A stretch of 21,216 nt of DNA from JAURVT01 sp049059935 (GCF_049059935.1 NZ_JBMGQR010000072.1:1-21216); one strand, 5' to 3'. Counted from the stretch's first letter, positions 1 through 7,290 are shown. Translations and numbers: made by a program. Notes: generated by a model from the letters alone, not told the origin.

Positions 1-1
1 G

Positions 2-499
2 CGCGTGCAGGGACTGCGCAACCTGGGTGCCGCGATCTCGCCGTTCAACGCGTTCCTGCTCGCCCAGGGCCTGGAGACGCTGAGCCTGCGCATGGAGCGC
101 CACGTCCAGAACACCCAGGCCGTGGCCGAGTGGCTGGAGGCGCGGGACGACGTCGTCAGCGTGACCTACGCGGGCCTGCCGTCGAGCCGCTGGCACGCCG
201 CCGCGCAGAAGTACACGCCGCGCGGTCCCGGCGCCGTCCTCGCGTTCGAGCTGCCCGGCGGCATCACCGCGGGCCGTGCGTTCATCGACTCGCTCGAGCT
301 GCACAGCCACGTGGCCAACATCGGCGACGTGCGCTCGCTGGCGATCCACCCGGCGAGCACGACGCACTCCCAGCTGAGCGAGGACGAGCAGCTGGCGGCG
401 GGCGTCACGCCCGGGCTGGTGCGCCTCGCCGTCGGCCTGGAGGGTCTGGACGACATCCTCGCCGACCTCGACGCGGGGTTCCGCGCCGCGAAGTCCTGA
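2..499 (+). CDS. metY: O-acetylhomoserine (thiol)-lyase, C-terminal part (5' end outside window)
   Basis: This is the last 165 codons of a PLP-dependent Cys/Met-metabolism enzyme. The family converts O-acetylhomoserine plus sulfide (or methanethiol) to homocysteine (or methionine) in the cytoplasm. The visible part matches the C-terminal domain: LGAAISPFNAFLLAQGLETL near the left edge, then YAGLPSSRWHAAAQKY, GPGAVLAFEL, HVANIGDVRSLAIHPASTTH and VRLAVGLEGLDDILADLD. The SLAIHPASTTH and VRLAVGLE blocks belong to the sulfhydrylase / cystathionine synthase fold. The PLP lysine lies upstream of the window. The frame is open from base 2, so the GTG at 5 is internal. Translation ends at TGA 497-499, only 5 nt before metX. 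The metY-metX order is the usual actinobacterial methionine pair. An O-succinylhomoserine enzyme is less likely because the neighbour is an acetyltransferase. Confidence 0.93.
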   Translation, partial: RVQGLRNLGAAISPFNAFLLAQGLETLSLRMERHVQNTQAVAEWLEARDDVVSVTYAGLPSSRWHAAAQKYTPRGPGAVLAFELPGGITAGRAFIDSLELHSHVANIGDVRSLAIHPASTTHSQLSEDEQLAAGVTPGLVRLAVGLEGLDDILADLDAGFRAAKS

Positions 500-504
500 C
501 GCTC

Positions 505-1620
505 GTGACCACCACGGGTCCCCCTCCGGCCACCGGCGCGTGGCGTGAGGGGGACGCCGCGGGCGGACGCCTGTTCGCCGACCTCGGCGACCTCGCCCTG
601 GAGTCGGGCGAGGTGCTGCCCGACGTCCGGATCGCCTACGAGACGTGGGGCGAGCCGTCCGCGGACGGCTCGAACGCCGTCCTCGTCCTGCACGCGCTGA
701 CGGGCGACAGCCACGTGACGGGCGACGCCGGGCCCGGCCACCCGTCACCGGGGTGGTGGTCCGGACTGGTGGGCCCCGGACGTCCGATCGACACCGACCG
801 CTTCTTCGTCGTCGCGCCCAACATCCTCGGTGGCTGCCAGGGGTCGACGGGGCCGTCGTCGCCGGGTCCGGACGGGCGTCCCTGGGGCGCACGGTTCCCG
901 GCGCTGACGGTGCGCGACCAGGTGGCCGCCGAGCAGCTGCTGGCCGACCGTCTCGGCGTCGCGCGCTGGGCGGGCGTCACGGGCGGCTCGGCCGGTGGCA
1001 TGCGGGCGCTCGAGTGGGCGATCAGCCGGCCCGAGAGCGTCGCCACGCTGTTCCTGCTCGCGGCGTCGGCGAGCGCGTCGGCCGACCAGATCGGCCTGTC
1101 GACCACGCAGGTCGAGGCGATCGTGTCCGACCCCGCGTTCGCCGGCGGCGACTACTACGACGCCGCGCCCGGCGACGGCCCGCACCGCGGACTCGAGCTC
1201 GCCCGGCGCATCGCCCACCTCAGCTACCGCAGCGCCGGCGAGCTGGCCGAGCGGTTCGGCCGGACCGTGGGTGAGGACGGGCGCTGGGCGGTCGAGTCGT
1301 ACCTCGCCCACCACGGCGACAAGCTCGCCCGGCGCTTCGACGCCAACACCTACGTCACCCTGACGCGCGCGATGGACAGCCACGACGTCGGACGCGACCG
1401 CGGCGGCGTGCCGGCCGCGCTCGGACGGATCACGGCGCGCACCGTCGTCGCCGGCATCGACTCCGACCGGCTCTACCCGCTGTCGCAGCAGGAGGAGATC
1501 GCGGCGTCCGTGCCGACGTGCGACTACCTCGACGTCGTCGAGTCCGTGCACGGCCACGACGGGTTCCTGGTGGAGCTCGACGCGGTCGCACCCCTGGCCC
1601 GCCGCCTCCTCGGCACCTGA
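505..1620 (+). CDS. metX: Homoserine O-acetyltransferase
   Basis: This 371-residue alpha/beta-hydrolase-fold enzyme transfers acetyl from acetyl-CoA to L-homoserine, the committed step to methionine, and supplies the substrate of the sulfhydrylase just upstream. Visible features are the LHALTGDSH block (about 62-70), APNILGGCQGSTGP (104-117), the nucleophile elbow GGSAGGMRALEW with Ser162, an acid in AGIDSDRLYP (Asp319), and the C-terminal GHDGFL with His351. Most relatives have GGSMGG, so Ala163 is a mild variation. The frame is open upstream to 130, but that extension lies inside metY and looks like shadow peptide. I chose GTG 505, 5 nt after the metY stop, because family-like sequence begins there and the length fits. 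No strong ribosome binding site precedes it, so translational coupling to metY is likely. The gene ends at TGA just before a large hairpin. Confidence 0.95.
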   Translation: MTTTGPPPATGAWREGDAAGGRLFADLGDLALESGEVLPDVRIAYETWGEPSADGSNAVLVLHALTGDSHVTGDAGPGHPSPGWWSGLVGPGRPIDTDRFFVVAPNILGGCQGSTGPSSPGPDGRPWGARFPALTVRDQVAAEQLLADRLGVARWAGVTGGSAGGMRALEWAISRPESVATLFLLAASASASADQIGLSTTQVEAIVSDPAFAGGDYYDAAPGDGPHRGLELARRIAHLSYRSAGELAERFGRTVGEDGRWAVESYLAHHGDKLARRFDANTYVTLTRAMDSHDVGRDRGGVPAALGRITARTVVAGIDSDRLYPLSQQEEIAASVPTCDYLDVVESVHGHDGFLVELDAVAPLARRLLGT

Positions 1621-1639
1621 CCGCGGTCGCCCGCCCCCT

Positions 1640-1714
1640 CCCGTCCCCGATCTGAAGCCTTCGGGTGGTCATCGGGGCTGGTTGACCACCCCAAGGCTTC
1701 GGATCGCGGACGGG
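1640..1714. terminator. Long inverted repeat between convergent genes, probable bidirectional terminator
   Basis: The arms at 1649-1671 and 1683-1705 are 23 nt each with two mismatches, around an 11-nt loop. Pairing resumes outward after a 2-nt mismatch, with cccgtcc (1640-1646) against ggacggg (1708-1714). There is no T tract on either side. It lies between the metX stop (1620, +) and the stop of the minus-strand coiled-coil gene (1728), where a shared terminator is expected. Folding strength was judged by eye. Confidence 0.75.
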
Positions 1715-1727
1715 GGCGGTGCCGGCG

Positions 1728-2645
1728 TCAGGGGTCGGTGAGGGCGTCCACCTCGGACTGCGCGCGCTCGACGGCCTCGCGCGCCTGCTCGGCCGCGGCG
1801 CGGGACTCCTCCTCGGCCACCCTCGCCTCGTCGGCCGCCTGCTGCGCCGCCGCGAGGGCACGCTCCGCCTTGTCCACCTGCGCCTGCGTGGCCGCGTGCT
1901 CCTTCTCGGCGTGCTTCGCCGCGGCCGACAGCTCGTCCACGTGGGCGCGGGCCCGCTTCAGCTCGCGCTCGCGCTGGGCCTCGGCCCGTCGTCGCTCCTC
2001 CTCGGCCCGCCTGGCAGCCCGCTCCTCACGTCTGGTGCGTGCCGCCGACAGGTCGGTGACGGTGGCCGACGGCCCGTCGTCGGGCTCGGCGGCCTCCTCC
2101 GGGACGTCGGGCAGCGCCGACGGCACCGCGACCGCGGTCGACACGTCGACCGCCTCGAAGCCCGTCGAGCTCACGGCGGTGACCATGAACCCGGTGCGGA
2201 CCGCCGCGGCCACGCCGTCGTCGACGGTCATCGACCGCAGGGTCTCCTGCGCCTCGGCGAGCGCCGCCGCGCTGACGGTCACGCCCATCTCGTCGGCGAG
2301 CTCGCGTCCGCGTCCGACGATCTGGCGCGACAGCGTGCGGCCGTCGCGCCCGAGCTGACGCATCGCGACGCCGTCGACGGCGGCCTCCGCGGCCCGTAGC
2401 TGCGCCCGCAGGTCGTCGAGGTCGTCCAGGCGGTCGCCGGCCGACCGGGACAGGGCGTTCAGCACCCAGGCGGCCGCGGACGGCTTCTTCAGCTTCTTGA
2501 CCGCGGCGGCGAGGGTGCGTCCGACGTCGGACCTCGCCTGCTTCGAGCGCTCGTCGCGCACCTCGATGAACTCCTGCGGCCGCTCGGCGTAGAGGTCCCT
2601 CGCGATCTGCGTCAGGTCGTCGTCGGCCACGGCCCCATCCTGCAC
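1728..2645 (-). CDS. Coiled-coil protein of unknown function
   Basis: I do not recognise a named family beyond conserved actinobacterial hypothetical proteins that begin with a YxxxPxEFxxxRD block and a KKLKKPSAAAWVLN block. The protein is 305 residues from GTG 2645. An alternative GTG at 2630 would give 300 residues and also has a purine-rich AGGA before it. Residues about 1-140 look helical and globular, and 140-200 form an Ala/Val/Asp-rich linker. About 205-300 is an almost unbroken Ala/Glu/Arg-rich coiled coil (for example RREERAARRAEEERRRAEAQ), free of glycine. No signal peptide or membrane helix is visible. It starts 7 nt after the stop of the DinB-like gene, so the two are probably co-transcribed. 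A structural or DNA-associated role is possible, but the sequence gives no direct indication. Confidence 0.8.
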   Translation of the reverse strand: MQDGAVADDDLTQIARDLYAERPQEFIEVRDERSKQARSDVGRTLAAAVKKLKKPSAAAWVLNALSRSAGDRLDDLDDLRAQLRAAEAAVDGVAMRQLGRDGRTLSRQIVGRGRELADEMGVTVSAAALAEAQETLRSMTVDDGVAAAVRTGFMVTAVSSTGFEAVDVSTAVAVPSALPDVPEEAAEPDDGPSATVTDLSAARTRREERAARRAEEERRRAEAQRERELKRARAHVDELSAAAKHAEKEHAATQAQVDKAERALAAAQQAADEARVAEEESRAAAEQAREAVERAQSEVDALTDP

Positions 2646-2652
2646 CGCCGCC

Positions 2653-3252
2653 TCAGGACACGGGCGGCGTCCAGCCCGGGTCGCGTCCCGACAGGCCGAG
2701 CAGGCGGTCGAGGGGCGGGGCGTCGTCGGGCACCGGGACGGCGGGCGCGAAGGACTTGCCGACGCCCTGGTAGTCGGGCGTGAGCATCATCGGCGCGAAC
2801 ACCAATGACTGCTCGAGGCCCTCCGCCGCCGGCGACCACGGCTGCCCCGTCGCACGGGCGAGGTCCCACCCGTGGGTCTGGTACTCCCACAGGACCATGC
2901 CGAGCGCGAGCTCGCCGGGCATGGCCGCTCCCCCGAGCGACAGCGGACGCTCGGCGCCACCGGCTCGCAGCGCATCGACGAGACGACCGGTCGCGTCACG
3001 CACCTCGGCCGCGGCGTCGTCGGACGGCTCGAACCCGGCGAGGTCCGCCCGCGGCGCCCGGCCGTCCGGGTCGGCGAACCCGTCGGCGAACGTCGACAGC
3101 CAGCCGACGACGTGGGTGCGCAGCGCGGCGACGTCGAAGTCGGCGCAGGGCGTGGGCGCTCCGAGGCGGGAGGCATCGACGTCGACGACCCGTGCGAGGT
3201 CGTCGAGCACGTCGGACAGCAGGGAGGTGGTGCGGTCGGTGGAGTCGCTCAT
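2653..3252 (-). CDS. TIGR03086 / mycothiol-dependent maleylpyruvate isomerase-type DinB-fold protein
   Basis: This 199-residue cytoplasmic protein has the N-terminal signature of the actinobacterial TIGR03086 / MDMPI family. A conserved PTPCADFDVAALRTHVVGWL block occupies residues 33-52, and a later block reads VLWEYQTHGWDLARATGQPW. In this four-helix DinB fold, histidines such as His47 and the His of YQTHGWD usually bind a metal, and characterised members use mycothiol as a thiol cofactor. The actual substrate cannot be read from sequence. ATG 3252 was chosen over the GTG at 3276: a TAGCGT box lies exactly 7 nt before the ATG, as at other transcription-unit starts here, and the longer start would be inside that box. 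It heads a two-gene unit with the coiled-coil gene. Confidence 0.88.
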   Translation of the reverse strand: MSDSTDRTTSLLSDVLDDLARVVDVDASRLGAPTPCADFDVAALRTHVVGWLSTFADGFADPDGRAPRADLAGFEPSDDAAAEVRDATGRLVDALRAGGAERPLSLGGAAMPGELALGMVLWEYQTHGWDLARATGQPWSPAAEGLEQSLVFAPMMLTPDYQGVGKSFAPAVPVPDDAPPLDRLLGLSGRDPGWTPPVS

Positions 3253-3259
3253 GGCCGCG

Positions 3260-3265
3260 ACGCTA
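3260..3265 (-). promoter_or_regulatory. -10 box of a probable leaderless promoter (TAGCGT, 7 nt, ATG)
   Basis: On the minus strand TAGCGT is followed by CGCGGCC and then the ATG of the DinB-like gene. A start site 6-8 nt after the box would fall at or next to the start codon. No good -35 hexamer is evident. The same arrangement precedes five other genes in this window. Confidence 0.6.
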
Positions 3266-3317
3266 GACCCGACCACCGACAGGGCGCGTCGTCCGGACGG
3301 CGTGCTCCGGGTACGGG

Positions 3318-3354
3318 ACGAGGCCGCCCCGTCGGGTGGACGGGACGGCCTCGT
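3318..3354 (-). terminator. Hairpin terminator after the SDR gene at 3385
   Basis: The arms at 3318-3333 and 3339-3354 pair over 16 positions with one mismatch, around a 5-nt gggtg loop. No T tract follows. It lies about 30 nt after the SDR stop on the minus strand and before the DinB gene promoter, so it probably ends transcripts from the SDR block. Confidence 0.7.
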
Positions 3355-3384
3355 GCGGGCTGAGCGAGCGGGGTGTGCCCTGCG

Positions 3385-4215
3385 TCAGCCCTGGTGGCCG
3401 TGCGCCTCGAGGGCGACCGGCTGCCACTCGCGCCACGTCCGCAGACGCGACTCGTAGTCGGCCTCGGCGATGCCGAGGGGCTTCTCGCCGAAGAACACGC
3501 GCAGCGGCGGCTCGTCGGCGTCGACGACCTTGAGGATCGCCGAGCGGGTGGCGACCGGGTCGCCGGGGGTGCCGCTGGCGCTGGGACGGTTGGCCGCGGC
3601 CTCGCGCACGTCGGCGTAGGCCTCGATCTCGTCCGAGCGGCTGGCGGACGGGCCGCTCCAGTCGGTGGAGAACCCGCCGGGCTCGACGAGCGTCACCTTG
3701 ACGCCGAAGCCGGCGACCTCCTGGGCCAGCGACTGGCTGAAGCCCTCCAGCGCCCACTTGGACGCGTGGTAGATGCCCACGGTCGGGAACGCGGAGATCC
3801 CGCCGATCGAGGACACCTGGATGATGTGCCCGCTGCCCTGCTCACGCAGGTACGGCACGGCGGCCTGCGTCACCCAGAGGGCGCCGAACAGGTTGGTCTC
3901 GATCTGGCTGCGCGCCTCGGACTCGCTGAGCTCCTCGACCATGCCGAAGTGCCCGTAGCCGGCGTTGTTCACGACGACGTCGAGCGAGCCGAAGTGGTCG
4001 TGCGCCTGCTTGACGGCTGCGAAGTCGGCGTCGCGGTCGGTGACGTCGAGCCGGATGGGCAGGACCTTGTCGCCGAACCGCTCGACGAGGTCGTCCATGG
4101 TGCTGGTGTCGCGGGCGGTGCCGGCGACGCTGTCGCCGCGCTCGAGGGCGGCGATCGCCCACTCGCGGCCGAAGCCCTTGGAGGTGCCGGTGATGAACCA
4201 GGTCTTGTTCGTCAT
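3385..4215 (-). CDS. Classical short-chain dehydrogenase/reductase
   Basis: This 276-residue NAD(P)-dependent SDR has the cofactor motif TGTSKGFG (9-16), an acidic LDVTDRD segment, NNAG (83-86), catalytic Ser136, and YHASK giving Tyr149 and Lys153. An Arg after strand beta2 (TARDTS) fits NADP preference. The sequence VSSIGGISAFPTVGIYHASKWALEGFSQSL is typical of the SDR subgroup often annotated as ketoreductases or 'SDR family oxidoreductase', and the substrate is unknown. The C-terminal tail of roughly 40 residues is longer than in minimal SDRs and contains LRTWREWQPVALEAHGHQG. A GAGGA-type ribosome binding site precedes ATG 4215 and overlaps the end of the upstream SDR-like gene, whose stop is 3 nt away. 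The two are therefore surely co-transcribed and probably translationally coupled. Confidence 0.92.
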   Translation of the reverse strand: MTNKTWFITGTSKGFGREWAIAALERGDSVAGTARDTSTMDDLVERFGDKVLPIRLDVTDRDADFAAVKQAHDHFGSLDVVVNNAGYGHFGMVEELSESEARSQIETNLFGALWVTQAAVPYLREQGSGHIIQVSSIGGISAFPTVGIYHASKWALEGFSQSLAQEVAGFGVKVTLVEPGGFSTDWSGPSASRSDEIEAYADVREAAANRPSASGTPGDPVATRSAILKVVDADEPPLRVFFGEKPLGIAEADYESRLRTWREWQPVALEAHGHQG

Positions 4216-4218
4216 GTC

Positions 4219-4884
4219 TCAGTCCTCACTGATCTGGAGACGGAAGCGGTCGCGCTTGGTGTGCAGGTCCCAGAGGTGGTCGGCCAGGACCGCGGGGTCC
4301 TTGTCCTCGTCGCCCTCGATGATCTGTCCGCCGATGATCAGCTGGGAGACCTGGATGCCCTCCTCGCCGAGAACCTCGTGCAGCAGCTCGGCGTAGGCGG
4401 CCTGCCCGGCGAAGGCGACCGACGTGCCGGTGACGTTGCGTCCGGGCTTGACGGCCGAGCCGCCGTTGACGAACAGGATCGTGCCCTTGCCCTCGCCCAG
4501 GAACCGCATGCCCGGCACCACCTGGTGCACGGCCGCGACGGGGCCGTAGATCGAGAACTCGACGGGGCCGACGAGGTCGGCGGGCGTGGTCTCGAGCACG
4601 GGCCGCATGAAGTCCTTCTGCGGCAGCGGGCTGTACTGCAGCACCTCGATGGGACCGAGGGTCTCGGTCACCTGCTCGAGGGCGGCCGAGATCGACGCCG
4701 GGTCGCGGACGTCGGCGGCGAAACCGGCGGCCTGCACGCCGTCGGCGACGAGCGTGGCGGCCAGCGCGTCGACCCTGGCCTGGTTGCGCGAGATGAGTCC
4801 GACGGAGAACCCCTCAGCGCCGAACTTGCGTGCGACGGCGGCGCCGAGACCGGCTCCCGCCCCGATGATCGCGATCGAAGTCAT
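4219..4884 (-). CDS. Atypical SDR-fold protein lacking the catalytic Tyr/Lys
   Basis: This 221-residue Rossmann-fold protein has an N-terminal nucleotide-binding motif, IIGAGAGLG (6-14), and an Arg after beta2 (ISRNQAR). The usual active site is altered. The NNAG position reads LQYSPLP, and Ser143 is kept in VNGGSAV. Where YxxxK should lie (about 157-161) the sequence is AFAGQ, so both Tyr and Lys are missing. It is recognisably an SDR homologue but may work by another mechanism, act as a regulatory or structural partner, or reduce a special substrate. ATG 4884 was chosen because the fold begins there and an AAGG ribosome binding site (gaaggttgt) precedes it; an upstream GTG-type extension to 4941 adds only unrelated residues. 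It is the first gene of a pair with the classical SDR 3 nt downstream. Confidence 0.85.
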   Translation of the reverse strand: MTSIAIIGAGAGLGAAVARKFGAEGFSVGLISRNQARVDALAATLVADGVQAAGFAADVRDPASISAALEQVTETLGPIEVLQYSPLPQKDFMRPVLETTPADLVGPVEFSIYGPVAAVHQVVPGMRFLGEGKGTILFVNGGSAVKPGRNVTGTSVAFAGQAAYAELLHEVLGEEGIQVSQLIIGGQIIEGDEDKDPAVLADHLWDLHTKRDRFRLQISED

Positions 4885-4934
4885 ACAACCTTCAAGGACG
4901 TCCGGGGGCCCTTCTGTTCCCCATCTGGACAGCC

Positions 4935-4951
4935 GTCCCACGATCTGGGAC
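4935..4951. promoter_or_regulatory. Short palindrome upstream of the SDR pair, possible operator
   Basis: GTCCCA and TGGGAC form 6-bp arms around a 5-nt spacer, in the 76-nt gap between the SDR at 4961 and the SDR-like gene starting at 4884. It could be an operator for the downstream pair or a short terminator stem. Its small size and the absence of a T run leave this open. Confidence 0.3.
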
Positions 4952-4960
4952 CCGCGGACG

Positions 4961-5719
4961 TCACACGATGCGGCGCAGCACCTGCAGCGGCGCGTGACGC
5001 AGCACGAGGCCGAGCGGCGCCCACGGCAGCCGCGGGACGGACGCCTCGGCGACCTCGCGCTCGATCAGGTCGACCATCGCCCGCGTGCCCTCGACGTTGC
5101 CCGTCATCAGGCGGACCTCGTTCTCGTTGACGTCGTTCATCTCCGAGACGATGTAGCCCGGGAACAGGGTGGTCACGGCGATGTCGTGCCCGCCCCGGCG
5201 CATCAGGTCCATCCGGATGCCCTCCGCGAGGTGCGCGACGGCCGCCTTGCTCGCCGAGTACGCCGTCTGCGACCCCGGCAGGCCACGGAACGCGGCCTGC
5301 GACGACACCAGCACGAGGTGCCCGGCCCCGCGGTCGTAGAAGTGCTCCATCGCGGCCTCGCACTGGGCGAGCCCGGCCACCGCGTTGGTCATCAGGGTGT
5401 CGCGGTTGGCGTCGAAGCGCCCCGACCCGACCCGTGCGCCCTTGCCGAGCCCGGCGTTGACGACGACGCGGTCGAGCCCGCCGAGGTCGTCCGCAGCGGC
5501 CGCGACGACGTCGAACACCTGCTGGTGGTCGTCGACGTCGAGCGCGTGCACCACGACCCGGACGTCCGGGTGCGCCGCGACGAGCTCGTCGCGCAGCGCC
5601 TCCAGGCGGTCGACGCGGCGCGCCGTCAGCGCGAGGTCGTGGCCGCGCGCGGCGAGGTGACGGGCCATGCCGGCGCCCAGGCCCGAGCTGGCGCCGGTGA
5701 TCAGGGTGCGACGGCGCAC
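4961..5719 (-). CDS. Short-chain dehydrogenase/reductase
   Basis: This 252-residue classical SDR has TGASSGLG at 8-15, HALDVDDHQ as the acidic segment, VNAG at 87-90, Ser140 in VLVSSQAA, and the active-site YSASK with Tyr154 and Lys158. TARRVDRLE after beta2 suggests NADP(H) use. The C-terminus, ending in PLGLVLRHAPLQVLRRIV, is hydrophobic and basic and might touch a membrane. Many lipid- or alcohol-active SDRs have such tails, but the substrate is unknown. GTG 5719 is the start: AGAGGAG lies 5 nt before it and the Rossmann motif follows at once. It begins 16 nt after the histidine phosphatase gene and is the third gene of the unit led by the SDR at 7192. Confidence 0.9.
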   Translation of the reverse strand: MRRRTLITGASSGLGAGMARHLAARGHDLALTARRVDRLEALRDELVAAHPDVRVVVHALDVDDHQQVFDVVAAAADDLGGLDRVVVNAGLGKGARVGSGRFDANRDTLMTNAVAGLAQCEAAMEHFYDRGAGHLVLVSSQAAFRGLPGSQTAYSASKAAVAHLAEGIRMDLMRRGGHDIAVTTLFPGYIVSEMNDVNENEVRLMTGNVEGTRAMVDLIEREVAEASVPRLPWAPLGLVLRHAPLQVLRRIV

Positions 5720-5735
5720 GGGGACTCCTCTGGGC

Positions 5736-6380
5736 TCAGCGGAACGTGACCGCGTCGGCGGGCAGGTGGGTGTGCTCGTTGAACGTGAGCAGGGTGCGGC
5801 CCGAGCGGCCGATCGTCACGGTGGTGACCGACGCGTTCGCGACGACGCGGTTCATCCGGCGCCAGATCGTGTCGTCGCCCGTCAGCAGCCAGGACGCGAC
5901 TTGCGCCACCGGGCCGCCGGAGGTGAAGACGACGGCGCGCTCGCCCCGTCCGAGCGAGCCGGCGAGGTCGTCGAACGCGCCCCGCACCCGGTCGCGGAAG
6001 GCGGCGTACGGCTCGGGGTAGTCGTCACCGTCCGCCAGCTCCCAGGCGGCCAGACCCTCGTCGAGCACGGCCTGGAAGGCACGCGGGTCGCCGTTCAGCA
6101 CGGCGTCGTCTCCGCGCGCGAACACCCGGTGGTCGAACTCGTCCCAGCGGGCGTCGACGTCCCACCCGGTGGAGTCCGGGTCGGCGACGTCGAGCGCACC
6201 GGTGGCCGTCTCGGCGTGACGACGCATCCCGCCGGCCACCGCGTGCGACGGGACGAACCCCGCCGCCTCCCACGACTGGCCGAGCCAGGTGGCCTGGCTG
6301 TGGCCGCGCGGCGAGAGCCGGTCGTAGTCGTCGGTGCCCCAGGACGCCTGGCCGTGCCGCACCAGCAGGATCGCGCTCAC
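5736..6380 (-). CDS. Histidine phosphatase family protein (phosphoglycerate mutase-like)
   Basis: This 214-residue protein starts with LLVRHGQASW, the phospho-accepting RHG motif at 8-10. It also has MRRHAETA (52-59), in the place of the family's RAxQTA block, and the acidic WDEFDHR (79-85). The second catalytic His of the family, normally in a SHGG motif, is replaced by Ser154 in VVFTSGGPVAQ. I believe this substitution recurs in a related subfamily, so it need not mean loss of function. The substrate is unknown; it could be a phosphorylated metabolite or cofactor. The open frame runs on upstream, but only as a shadow of the next gene. GTG 6380 is the start and overlaps the stop of the upstream SDR by 4 nt (GTGA), which implies translational coupling within a three-gene unit. 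Confidence 0.88.
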   Translation of the reverse strand: MSAILLVRHGQASWGTDDYDRLSPRGHSQATWLGQSWEAAGFVPSHAVAGGMRRHAETATGALDVADPDSTGWDVDARWDEFDHRVFARGDDAVLNGDPRAFQAVLDEGLAAWELADGDDYPEPYAAFRDRVRGAFDDLAGSLGRGERAVVFTSGGPVAQVASWLLTGDDTIWRRMNRVVANASVTTVTIGRSGRTLLTFNEHTHLPADAVTFR

Positions 6381-7192
6381 TCCCGGGCGGCCATCTTCGC
6401 CGCGGCCCGGCGCATGGCCCGGTCGTAGAGCGGCCGCGCGAAGCGCTTCGCGGCGTAGGCGGCCCGGCCCTCGCGGTCGGTGAGGATCACGTGACGGCCG
6501 GCGTCGACGCCCGCGAGCACCCGCTCGGCGATCTGGTCGGGCGTGACCGTCGATCGGTCGATCAGCTTGACGGCCGACTCGTGCGCCGACACGTCGTCGC
6601 CCTGCAGCGAGCTCGACAGGTTGGTCTTGAAGAACGTGGGGCACACGACGTGGACGTCGACGTCGTACGGCGAGAGCTCGTGCGACAGCGTCTCGCTCAG
6701 CGCCACGACGCCGGCCTTGACGGTGTTGTACTCGCTCATCCGCGGCGGGTGGACGAGCCCCGCGGCCGACGCGACGTTGACGATGCGTCCCGACCGGCGC
6801 TGCTTGAGCAGGGGCACGAACGTGCGGCAGCCGCGGACGACGCCCATCAGGTTGATGTCGACGACGCGGCGCCACTGGTCGGTGGTGGTGAGCTCGATGC
6901 GTCCGCCCGCGGCGACGCCGGCGTTGTTCACCAGCACGTCGAGCCCGTTCCACTCCTGCTGCACCCACGCCAGGGCGGCGTCCCAGTCGTCGTCGGAGGT
7001 GACGTCGAGGCGGCGGTAGGTGACGCGTCCGAGGTGCTGCAGGGTGTCGGGGGCGTCGTCGTGGACGTCGGTGGCGAGCACCCGGCAGCCGCGGGCCACC
7101 AGGTGCGTGGCCAGGGCCAGCCCGAGGCCGGAGGCGGCCCCGGTGACGAGGGCGCGGTCGCCCGGGTGGAAGGCGGACGAGCGGGAGGCCAT
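6377..7192 (-). CDS. Short-chain dehydrogenase/reductase, first gene of the SDR unit
   Basis: This 271-residue SDR has TGAASGLG at 17-24, Asp42 after beta2 (LATDVHDD, which favours NAD(H)), LDVTSDDDW, NNAG at 89-92, Ser142, and YNTVK giving Tyr155 and Lys159. The C-terminus is rich in Arg and Ala (RAMRRAAAKMAARE). The layout, including CPTFFKTNL after the active site, resembles SDRs found beside lipid and fatty-acid genes, but the substrate is unknown. ATG 7192 is preferred over the GTG at 7201 because a TAGGGT box lies exactly 7 nt upstream of it, as at other leaderless starts in the window. Its stop overlaps the start of the histidine phosphatase gene by 4 nt. Confidence 0.9.
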   Translation of the reverse strand: MASRSSAFHPGDRALVTGAASGLGLALATHLVARGCRVLATDVHDDAPDTLQHLGRVTYRRLDVTSDDDWDAALAWVQQEWNGLDVLVNNAGVAAGGRIELTTTDQWRRVVDINLMGVVRGCRTFVPLLKQRRSGRIVNVASAAGLVHPPRMSEYNTVKAGVVALSETLSHELSPYDVDVHVVCPTFFKTNLSSSLQGDDVSAHESAVKLIDRSTVTPDQIAERVLAGVDAGRHVILTDREGRAAYAAKRFARPLYDRAMRRAAAKMAARE

Positions 7193-7199
7193 GCCCGGC

Positions 7200-7205
7200 A
7201 CCCTA
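7200..7205 (-). promoter_or_regulatory. -10 box of a probable leaderless promoter (TAGGGT, 7 nt, ATG)
   Basis: The minus strand reads TAGGGTGCCGGGCATG. This places transcription start at or near the ATG of the SDR gene at 7192. It overlaps the alternative GTG start at 7201, which is thereby disfavoured. No clear -35 hexamer is seen. Confidence 0.6.
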
Positions 7206-7239
7206 CCGGGGCGTAACTTGTGGCACCCGCCCGACGCAC

Positions 7240-7272
7240 GACACCCCCGGAGCGCGGGGCTCCGGGGGTGTC
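7240..7272 (-). terminator. Perfect 14-bp hairpin terminator after the FAS1 gene
   Basis: gacacccccggagc (7240-7253) and gctccgggggtgtc (7259-7272) are exact inverse complements around a 5-nt loop. There is no T tract. It starts 18 nt after the FAS1 stop on the minus strand and lies before the next minus-strand promoter (7200-7205). Confidence 0.85.
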
Positions 7273-7290
7273 GGGGTGTGCGGCGTGACG

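Noticed and set aside
3373..5130. Plus-strand open frame of 585 codons opposite the SDR genes
   Set aside because: It has no family motif and is composed of Gly/Asp/Arg/Val shadow, while the opposite strand has complete SDR active sites.
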